From NCBI GenBank assembly GCA_946055365.1, contig CAMGFM010000016.1:1-12110 (forward strand): a DNA stretch of 12,110 bases. Direction: 5' to 3'. The stretch comes from an uncultured Prevotella sp. GTDB lineage: Bacteria > Bacteroidota > Bacteroidia > Bacteroidales > Bacteroidaceae. Both the position numbers and the translations under genes were made by a program. The notes beneath the pieces are model-generated. The model saw nothing but the letters and a program-made list of their open reading frames with translations. It was not told where the DNA came from and ran no database searches. Below are positions 6,593 to 12,110 of this stretch, piece after piece (position 1 is the stretch's first letter; every line of letters begins with the position of its first letter).

Positions 6593-7122
6593 TGTCAAAA
6601 GAATTACTACATAAGATTAGGTTAGAGTGTCTTTTTGGTCATTTTCTCCTGTGAAAACAATCCTGTCCTGATAGTCACTGCCCGTCTTCTGCCCCCTTTG
6701 GGCCTGCGTTGAGGCTTGTGGGCGTGGCCGTGTCAGTGTGTCATACTTGTGTGTGCCTGCATTGAAGAGTGTTGAAGCGATGTGTCCGTCACCCCGTCGT
6801 GGCGGCAGGCGTGAGCTTTGCTGCCGTGTGACCTGTCGTTGTGTAGTGTTCTTATGACTTTTCTTTTTTTAAAAGCGCGGGGTGTGAAACGTGGCTTTGT
6901 GTAATTATTTTGCTGCAAAATTATACAAAAGGACAAAAATACACTTGCCTTGCTTACAAAACATCACTGCTGATTTTCGTATGCTTTTAAACTGTTAGCG
7001 TATGTGTCGTATGTGATTATGGTAGACGCTTAAAAGGTCGGTAAACGCTTACAATTTGAAACCTAATGATAAATAATCGTAAAATCAATATGCGTTTTTA
7101 TGGCTTATTGCCCAATTAGTAT
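6593..7122. other. Gene-free divergent region between asnB and dapF
   Basis: I find no convincing gene. On the minus strand, AGGAG precedes a six-codon frame, MTKKTL (6642-6622), 30 nt before the terminator. It contains no Asn or other run of one amino acid, so it does not read as a classical attenuator peptide. The segment 6660-6850 is GC-rich and the segment 6850-7122 AT-rich. I could not match it to tmRNA, RNase P RNA, SRP RNA or a familiar riboswitch. A minus-strand transcript from about 6909 to 6562 (roughly 350 nt) would fit the promoter and terminator seen. Confidence 0.5.
6916..6923 (-). promoter_or_regulatory. Possible -7 box for asnB leader or small RNA
   Basis: The minus strand reads TAATTTTG within TATAATTTTG, matching TAnnTTTG. 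No TTTG sits 19 bp upstream; the nearest TTTTTG is only about 10 bp away, so support is partial. If used, it would give either a ~350-nt RNA ending at the terminator or an unusually long (~580 nt) asnB leader. Confidence 0.38.
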
Positions 7123-7130
7123 TAATTTTG
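7123..7130 (+). promoter_or_regulatory. -7 box of the dapF promoter
   Basis: TAATTTTG matches TAnnTTTG about 50 bp before the dapF ATG, placing initiation near 7137. The expected -33 position reads TATGG after a T-run, a weak match. Surrounding sequence is AT-rich. Confidence 0.5.
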
Positions 7131-7180
7131 CAACACAAAAGTAGCGTTAAGGTAAGAGTTTTCAATAAAACAGGATAAGG

Positions 7181-8038
7181 ATGAACAAGTCTGTAAGGTT
7201 TACAAAGATGCATGGGGCAGGCAATGACTATATATATGTCAACACTATGGAGTTTGAAATTCCCGACCCTGCGACAGCCGCGAGGGTGTGGAGTGCCTGG
7301 CACACTGGCATCGGCAGTGACGGACTTGTGCTGATAGGCAGGCCATACGGCGGTGTGGAGGCCGATTTCTCCATGCGCATCTTCAATGCCGACGGCTCTG
7401 AGGCCATGATGTGCGGCAATGCGTCGCGCTGCATAGGCAAGTATCTTTATGAGAAGGGGCTCACCGACAGCGATGAGATACGCCTTCAGACCCTCTCTGG
7501 CGTGAAACTGCTGCGCCTGACCCTCTCTGACGACTGTGCCGACGCACGTCGCAGGGTGTTGAGTGTGTGCGTGGACATGCTCGCTCCGTGCTTTAGCGAC
7601 ACACGTCAGTATGACGAGAGTGTCGGCAATGCGCTCTCGGCCGCGTGCCGCACGTTTCACGGCACATTCGTGTCCATGGGCAACCCCCATTTCGTGTGCT
7701 TTGTCGACGACATTGAGTCCATTGACATCGTGCGCTATGGCAGTGAGTTGGAGTGCAATCCCGCCTTTCCGCAGAGATGCAACATAGAGTTTGCTCAGGT
7801 TACGCCTCGTGGCATACGCACCAGAGTGTGGGAGCGTGGCAGTGGTGTCACCATGGCTTGCGGCACAGGGGCATGCGCCACCGCCGTAGCGGCCTTTGTC
7901 ACAGGCAGGAGTGAGCGTCACAGCGACATCATTATGGACGGGGGAATCCTGCATATAGAATGGAATGAAGCCGACGGACATGTCTACATGACTGGTCCGG
8001 CGGCTTTTGCGTTTGAGGGAGAGGTGCAGCTGCCCTGA
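7181..8038 (+). CDS. dapF: Diaminopimelate epimerase
   Basis: This 285-residue, PLP-independent epimerase converts LL-diaminopimelate to meso-diaminopimelate, the lysine precursor and peptidoglycan cross-linker. Family signatures are all present: FTKMHGAGNDYIY (7-19), FNADGSEAMMCGNASRC (68-84) with catalytic Cys78, SMGNPHFVCFVDD (165-177), ERGSGVTMACGTGACA (218-233) with catalytic Cys227, and a closing TGPAAFAFEGEV. The two cysteines are the general base and acid of this family, so the enzyme should be active. The GNASRC form, rather than GNGARC, is usual outside Proteobacteria. The ATG at 7181 gives the normal length and a -7 box lies about 50 bp upstream. dapL, encoding the preceding pathway step, follows after a 301-bp gap containing repeat array 3, which is wide for a tight operon. 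Confidence 0.97.
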   Translation: MNKSVRFTKMHGAGNDYIYVNTMEFEIPDPATAARVWSAWHTGIGSDGLVLIGRPYGGVEADFSMRIFNADGSEAMMCGNASRCIGKYLYEKGLTDSDEIRLQTLSGVKLLRLTLSDDCADARRRVLSVCVDMLAPCFSDTRQYDESVGNALSAACRTFHGTFVSMGNPHFVCFVDDIESIDIVRYGSELECNPAFPQRCNIEFAQVTPRGIRTRVWERGSGVTMACGTGACATAVAAFVTGRSERHSDIIMDGGILHIEWNEADGHVYMTGPAAFAFEGEVQLP

Positions 8039-8063
8039 AGCGTGGCTCCGTGGATCGCAGGGC

Positions 8064-8214
8064 GCGGCATGTGAGTCAACGGGTGCGGCATGAGGCTCTG
8101 TAAGGTGTCGCATGAGGCTCTGCAAAGAGCCACTTGAGTAGGGAAAAGTGCCGCTTGAGCTCCCGAAAAGTGCCGCTTTAGGACAGCAGAGTGCCGCTTT
8201 AGGACAGCCAATGC
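8064..8214. repeat. Seven-unit degenerate tandem array, 21-22-bp period (array 3)
   Basis: Units start at 8064, 8085, 8107, 8129, 8150, 8172 and 8193, giving lengths 21, 22, 22, 21, 22, 21 and 22. The clearest joints are AAAAGTGCCGCTTGAG (8144-8159), AAAAGTGCCGCTTTAGG (8166-8182) and AGAGTGCCGCTTTAGG (8188-8203). The older-looking left half reads GCGGCATGAGGCTCTG and TCGCATGAGGCTCTG. CATGAGGCTCTG recurs exactly 22 bp apart (8089, 8111) and AGGACAGC 21 bp apart. The cores are G-variants of AAAGTGCCACTTT, so the dyad is imperfect and no single dominant hairpin forms, unlike arrays 1 and 2. It begins 26 bp after the dapF stop and ends 125 bp before dapL. The rest of the gap (8215-8339) shows nothing I recognise. 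Confidence 0.78.
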
Positions 8215-8339
8215 GCCCCGCTTGCGTGCTGCGATAGCGACATGCGCCTCCCGAGAGTCATAAAATGCGGGCCTGTGACACTTGTTTCATTAAGCTCAGT
8301 TCCCCAGACAGACATAACAACATACATTTATAGAGTATT

Positions 8340-9581
8340 ATGGCATTAGTAAACGAACATTATCTCAAGCTTTCCAACAGTTATCTCTTTGCCGACATAG
8401 CAAGAAAGGTCAATGCCTTCAAGGTGTCACACCCACAGACAAGGGTCATAAGCCTCGGCATAGGCGACGTGACACAGCCCTTGTGTCCCGCGGTGACGGA
8501 GGCCATGCACAGGGCGGTGGACGAGATGTCCGTCAAGTCGACCTTTCACGGCTACGGGCCTGAGCGCGGCTATGAGTTTCTGCGCGAGGCCATCGTCAAG
8601 AACGACTATCTGCCGCGCGGCATACACATAGACATCAGCGAGGTGTTCGTGAACGACGGTGCCAAGAGCGACACCGGCAACATAGGGGAGATAGTGCGCT
8701 GGGACAACAGCATAGGTGTCACCGACCCGGTATATCCCGTCTACATCGATTCAAACGTCATGTGCGGCAGGGCAGGCACTTTGCAGAACGGCAGATGGAG
8801 CAATGTCAACTATTTGCCGTGTACTGCCGCAAACGGGTTTGTGCCTGCCATACCCGACCATCGTGTAGACATGATATATCTGTGCTATCCCAACAACCCC
8901 ACAGGCACCGTGCTTACCAAGGAACAGCTGCGCAAGTGGGTGAGATATGCGCTTGACAACGACACGCTCATACTCTTTGACGCTGCATACGAGGCCTACA
9001 TCCACGACGACGACATCCCTCACTCCATCTATGAGATAAAAGGCGCGAAGAAGTGTGCCATAGAGTTTCGCAGCTATTCCAAGACAGCGGGCTTTACGGG
9101 CGTGCGCTGCGGCTATACCGTCGTGCCTAAGGAGCTGACAGCCGTCACCCTTGACGGCAAGCAGAGGGTGGAGTTAAACCGGCTGTGGGATCGCCGCCAA
9201 AGCACCAAGTTCAACGGCACCAGCTACATATCGCAGCGCGCCGCCGAGGCCATCTACACGCCAGAGGGCCGCCGTCAGGTCAAGGAGGTGATATACTATT
9301 ACATGGGCAACGCCGCCCTTATGCTCGAGTCGCTTGCCGCTATGGGCATAGAAGTCTACGGTGGCAGAAACGCCCCGTATCTCTGGGTGAAGACACCGGA
9401 GGGTGTTGGCTCATGGAAATTCTTTGAACAGCTGCTCTACTCCGTGGGTGTGGTGTGTACGCCGGGCGTTGGCTTCGGCCCGAGTGGCGAGGGCTATGTG
9501 AGATTTACCGCCTTTGGCAACCGCGAGGACTGCCAGGAGGCCATGAAGAGGATGGGCGAGTGGCTCTCCTCTGGCAGATGA
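8340..9581 (+). CDS. dapL: LL-diaminopimelate aminotransferase
   Basis: This 413-residue, PLP-dependent fold-type I aminotransferase makes LL-diaminopimelate directly from tetrahydrodipicolinate and glutamate, bypassing the acylated intermediates of the DapD/DapC/DapE route. Visible features are the N-terminal ISLGIGDVTQPL (37-48), HGYGPERGYEFLREAI (70-85), the FVNDGAKSDTGNI segment (103-115), CYPNNPTGT (182-190), FDAAYEAYI (213-221) and the PLP-lysine block SYSKTAGFTGVRCGY with Lys248. The C-terminal half carries an APYLWVKTP substrate-arm motif and GVGFGPSGEGYVRFTAFG. Length matches characterised DapL proteins (about 410). The ATG at 8340 directly precedes the conserved start ALVNEHYLKL. 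dapF lies upstream and the type III glnA follows 183 bp downstream. No clear promoter of its own was seen, so co-transcription with dapF is possible. Confidence 0.97.
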   Translation: MALVNEHYLKLSNSYLFADIARKVNAFKVSHPQTRVISLGIGDVTQPLCPAVTEAMHRAVDEMSVKSTFHGYGPERGYEFLREAIVKNDYLPRGIHIDISEVFVNDGAKSDTGNIGEIVRWDNSIGVTDPVYPVYIDSNVMCGRAGTLQNGRWSNVNYLPCTAANGFVPAIPDHRVDMIYLCYPNNPTGTVLTKEQLRKWVRYALDNDTLILFDAAYEAYIHDDDIPHSIYEIKGAKKCAIEFRSYSKTAGFTGVRCGYTVVPKELTAVTLDGKQRVELNRLWDRRQSTKFNGTSYISQRAAEAIYTPEGRRQVKEVIYYYMGNAALMLESLAAMGIEVYGGRNAPYLWVKTPEGVGSWKFFEQLLYSVGVVCTPGVGFGPSGEGYVRFTAFGNREDCQEAMKRMGEWLSSGR

Positions 9582-9592
9582 CAGGCACCAAG

Positions 9593-9702
9593 GTCACGCT
9601 TGACACACTTATAGGTCCCGCCATGCGGCAGCCACAGCCTGCGTGACAGGCACGCAAGGCCCGCCATGCAGGCAGATATGCCGTCGTGGCAGCTCCATGA
9701 AG
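9593..9702. repeat. Direct repeat and small hairpin after dapL
   Basis: CCCGCCATGC occurs at 9617-9626 and 9660-9669, 43 bp apart. Between them GCCTGCGTG (9637-9645) pairs with CACGCAAGGC (9651-9660) around ACAGG with one bulge, a candidate but T-less dapL terminator. Segments starting GTC or GCC recur at 9593, 9615, 9637 and 9659, every 22 bp, which resembles the arrays elsewhere. The similarity between units is weak here and the AAAGTG core is absent. Confidence 0.45.
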
Positions 9703-9764
9703 CCAACAATGCAAGTTAAGACAATCATCAAGACAACGACAAAGTAAAATATAAAGACCAAGCA

Positions 9765-11954
9765 ATGGCAAATTTAAGATTTGAGGTAATAGCAGACGCT
9801 TTCAACAAGAAGCCCTGCGAGGTGATAGCACCGATAGAAAGGCCGTCAGAATATTTCGGCAAAAACGTGTTCAACCGCACAAAGATGTATAAGTATCTGC
9901 CGCGTGATGTCTATGAGAAGCTCATCGACGTGATAGACAACGGCTCGCGCCTTGACCGTTCCATTGCCGATGCCGTGGCAAAGGGCATCAAGCAGTGGGC
10001 CGACGAGAATGGCGTGACCCACTACACCCACTGGTTTCAGCCGCTCACCGAAGGTACTGCCGAGAAGCACGACGCTTTCGTCGAGCATGACGGCAAGGGA
10101 GGCATGATAGAGGAGTTCTCGGGCAAGCTGCTCGTGCAGCAGGAACCCGACGCAAGCTCCTTTCCCAACGGCGGCATACGCAACACCTTCGAGGCGCGCG
10201 GCTATTCGGCGTGGGACCCCACGTCGCCCGTCTTCATCATTGACGACACGCTGTGCATACCCACCATCTTCATTTCCTACACGGGCGAGGCTCTTGACTA
10301 CAAGGCGCCGCTCCTGCGCTCTCTCCACGCTGTCAACGTGGCTGCCACCGACGTTTGCCGTTATTTCTATCCCGATGTCAAGAAGGTAGTGTCCAATCTC
10401 GGATGGGAGCAGGAATACTTCCTCGTGGACGAGGGACTCTATTCGGCGCGTCCTGACCTCATGCTCACCGGGCGCACGCTCATGGGGCATGACTCTGCCA
10501 AGAACCAGCAGATGGAAGACCACTATTTCGGGGCCATACCCGAGCGTGTGCAGGCCTTTATGAAGGACCTTGAGATACAGGCTCTTGAGCTTGGCATACC
10601 CTGCAAGACACGTCACAACGAGGTTGCGCCCAACCAGTTTGAGCTGGCGCCCATCTACGAGGAGACCAACATAGCCGTTGACCACAACATGCTGCTCCTC
10701 TCGCTCATGAAGAAGATAGCGCGCCGCCACGGCTTCCGCGTGCTGCTGCACGAAAAGCCCTTTGCCGGTGTCAACGGCTCGGGCAAGCACAACAACTGGA
10801 GCCTTTCTACCGACACGGGCATACTGCTGCATGGCCCGGGCAAGACCCCCGAGGACAACCTGCGCTTCATAGTGTTTATCGTGGAGACCCTCATGGGAGT
10901 GTACAGGCACAACGGCCTGCTCAAGGCGAGCATCATGAGTGCCACCAACGCCCACCGTCTCGGCGCCAACGAGGCTCCTCCTGCCATCATATCGTCATTC
11001 CTCGGCCGCCAGCTTACCGAGCTGCTCGAGCATATAGAGCAGTGCGACTCTGACAAGCTCTCCAACCTTGCAGGCAAGCAGGGCCTCAAGCTCGACATAC
11101 CCGAGATTCCTGAGCTGCTTATCGACAATACCGACCGCAACCGCACCTCGCCGTTTGCCTTTACGGGCAACCGCTTCGAGTTTCGCGCCGTGGGCTCTGA
11201 GGCCAACTGCGCGAGTGCCATGATAGTGCTTAACACGGCAGTGGCAGAGGCACTCACCGACTTCAAGAGGCGCGTGGACGCTCTCGTTGGCGAGGGCATG
11301 GACAAGATAGCCGCCATACTGCGTGTTGTGCGTGATGACGTGAAGTTCTGCAAGCCCATACATTTTGACGGCAACGGCTACTCTGACGAGTGGGTGGAGG
11401 AGGCCAAGCGACGCGGGCTTGACTGTGAGACCTCCTGTCCCAAGATTTTTGAACGCTATCTTGACGAGTCGTCGGTGCGGATGTTTGAGAGCATGAACGT
11501 CATGACGCGCAAGGAGCTTGAGGCACGCAACGAGGTGAAGTGGGAGACCTACACCAAGAAGATACAGATAGAGGCGCGCGTGCTGGGAGACCTCGCCATG
11601 AACCATATCATACCAGTATGCACTCACTATCAGAGCCGTCTCGCCAAGAATGTGCAGAGCATGTATGACATATTCCCTGCCGACGCTGCCGCAAGGCTCA
11701 CCTCGCGCAACAAGAAACTAATCGAGGAGATAGCCGAGCGCACTCAGGTGATAGAGACTGGCGTGGAGGAACTCGTGGAGGCGCGCAGGGTGGCCAACAG
11801 GATAGACGATGAGCATCTCAAGGCCATAGCCTATCACGACACAGTGGCTCCCAAGATGGAGGATATACGCTATCACATCGACAAGCTCGAGCTTATCGTG
11901 GCCGACGAGCTGTGGACTCTGCCCAAGTATAGGGAACTATTGTTCATAAGATAA
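9765..11954 (+). CDS. glnA: Glutamine synthetase, type III
   Basis: This 729-residue enzyme makes glutamine from glutamate, ammonia and ATP in the cytoplasm. Its length is typical of the type III (GlnN) family found in Bacteroidota and cyanobacteria, and far above the approximately 470 residues of type I. Family blocks include FGKNVFNRTKMYKYLP (31-46), THWFQPLTEGTAEKHD (88-103), FSGKLLVQQEPDASSFPNGG (118-137), the metal-binding GWEQEYFLVD (213-222), RHNEVAPNQFELAPI (283-297), NGSGKHNNWSLSTD (337-350) and NRFEFRAVGSE in the second half. The C-terminal part (about 610-729) is a helical region special to this type. The adenylylation Tyr site of type I enzymes is not expected in type III. The ATG at 9765 matches the conserved start MANLRFEVIADAF. 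A hairpin follows 70 bp downstream. glnA, asnB and dapL all draw on glutamine/glutamate nitrogen. Confidence 0.97.
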   Translation: MANLRFEVIADAFNKKPCEVIAPIERPSEYFGKNVFNRTKMYKYLPRDVYEKLIDVIDNGSRLDRSIADAVAKGIKQWADENGVTHYTHWFQPLTEGTAEKHDAFVEHDGKGGMIEEFSGKLLVQQEPDASSFPNGGIRNTFEARGYSAWDPTSPVFIIDDTLCIPTIFISYTGEALDYKAPLLRSLHAVNVAATDVCRYFYPDVKKVVSNLGWEQEYFLVDEGLYSARPDLMLTGRTLMGHDSAKNQQMEDHYFGAIPERVQAFMKDLEIQALELGIPCKTRHNEVAPNQFELAPIYEETNIAVDHNMLLLSLMKKIARRHGFRVLLHEKPFAGVNGSGKHNNWSLSTDTGILLHGPGKTPEDNLRFIVFIVETLMGVYRHNGLLKASIMSATNAHRLGANEAPPAIISSFLGRQLTELLEHIEQCDSDKLSNLAGKQGLKLDIPEIPELLIDNTDRNRTSPFAFTGNRFEFRAVGSEANCASAMIVLNTAVAEALTDFKRRVDALVGEGMDKIAAILRVVRDDVKFCKPIHFDGNGYSDEWVEEAKRRGLDCETSCPKIFERYLDESSVRMFESMNVMTRKELEARNEVKWETYTKKIQIEARVLGDLAMNHIIPVCTHYQSRLAKNVQSMYDIFPADAAARLTSRNKKLIEEIAERTQVIETGVEELVEARRVANRIDDEHLKAIAYHDTVAPKMEDIRYHIDKLELIVADELWTLPKYRELLFIR

Positions 11955-12024
11955 AAGAAAAAAGTACTATGGAAGAAAACTTTTAGAGGCAATCTATTTC
12001 TTTTATTGGTTGTTTAAGTTTGGA

Positions 12025-12054
12025 GTGGCGGAATGCTGTGAAGCATTCCGCCAC
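12025..12054 (+). terminator. glnA terminator hairpin
   Basis: The perfect 13-bp stem GTGGCGGAATGCT / AGCATTCCGCCAC closes a GTGA loop 70 bp past the glnA stop and is followed by ATTTTG, a short T-run. The 11955-12024 leader to it is AT-rich and holds no credible gene. It also lies directly before the intron-like sequence at 12063. Confidence 0.8.
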
Positions 12055-12062
12055 ATTTTGTA

Positions 12063-12110
12063 GTATGCTCGGCATGAGCATTGTCTAACGGGTGCAAGTC
12101 CCGAGTAAGC
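12063..12110 (+). mobile_element. Probable 5' end of a group II intron, cut by window edge
   Basis: The last 48 bases read as the start of group II intron domain I. They hold a short stem ATGCTC/GAGCAT (12065-12070 with 12076-12081) with loop GGCAT, then TGTCTAA, then CGGG-TGCAAGT-CCCG (12089-12103). This resembles the well-known GGGTGAAAGTCCC type element near the 5' end of bacterial introns. The putative boundary GTATG differs from the usual GTGYG, so the exact start (12060 or 12063) is uncertain. Location a few bases past a terminator hairpin is the preferred target of group IIC introns. A reverse-transcriptase ORF would be expected beyond the window. The call rests on remembered motif resemblance only. 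Confidence 0.5.

Noticed and set aside
6622..6642. MTKKTL as a classical amino-acid attenuator peptide
   Set aside because: It has no Asn or other regulatory codon run and no obvious alternative anti-terminator pairing. It is mentioned only as part of the leader.
7085..8125. 346-codon open frame on the minus strand across dapF
   Set aside because: It is antisense to an unmistakable dapF, has no recognisable domain and a His/Ala-rich composition typical of reading a GC-rich gene backwards.
8064..8214. CRISPR array
   Set aside because: Spacers are only 8-10 nt, repeats are degenerate and no cas genes are near.
9846..11627. Long minus-strand frames across glnA
   Set aside because: They are antisense to conserved GSIII motifs and have no coherent protein features.
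11970..11987. Five-codon frame MEENF after glnA
   Set aside because: It is too short and has no context, in an AT-rich terminator leader.
12084..12110. tRNA T-arm-like GGGTGCAAGTCCC
   Set aside because: The loop lacks TTC and no acceptor, anticodon arm or CCA end fits. Group II intron domain I is a better match.

Overview
The window looks like the chromosome of a Bacteroidales bacterium, most likely in or near Prevotella/Segatella. The evidence is a type III glutamine synthetase, diaminopimelate synthesis by the DapL aminotransferase route, Bacteroidota-type promoters (-33 TTTG, about 19 bp, -7 TAnnTTTG) and no consistent Shine-Dalgarno sequences. The species call is inference. Coding DNA is fairly GC-rich, while promoter regions are AT-rich.

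Layout. At the left edge, on the minus strand, is a truncated remnant of the RNA ligase gene rtcB (37-216). A gene-free stretch follows, with a 36-bp hairpin (529-610). Next comes a CobW-type GTPase/metallochaperone with a His-rich linker (715-2004, minus). It is divergent from a two-domain protein, a YqiA-like alpha/beta hydrolase joined to a degenerate HAD/5'-nucleotidase-like domain (2102-3097, plus). That gene converges on trpS (3203-4294, minus) across a shared hairpin. Upstream of trpS are two tandem copies of a repeat that each carry a complete promoter. asnB (4664-6331, minus) lies beyond a repeat hairpin and is preceded by an 849-bp gene-free region with an intrinsic terminator. On the plus strand follow dapF (7181-8038), dapL (8340-9581) and type III glnA (9765-11954). 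A strong hairpin (12025-12054) follows glnA, and the last ~48 bases look like the 5' end of a group II intron cut by the window edge.

Function. asnB, glnA, dapF and dapL form a nitrogen and amino-acid block: ammonia assimilation into glutamine, asparagine synthesis, and meso-diaminopimelate/lysine for cell wall and protein. dapL and dapF catalyse consecutive steps (tetrahydrodipicolinate to LL-DAP to meso-DAP). trpS adds a translation function. The cobW/hydrolase pair may be linked only by the shared divergent intergenic region.

The most unusual signal is in the intergenic DNA. Three separate gaps (529-610, 4577-4657, 8064-8214) contain variants of one short element. It is a 13-bp odd palindrome, AAAGTG-S-CACTTT, repeated at a steady 21-22 bp, and each array lies just 3' of a gene. 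In two of the three, neighbouring variable spacers are complementary, so the array folds into one long hairpin. I do not recognise this as a named family. It is not CRISPR, because the spacers are only 8-10 nt.
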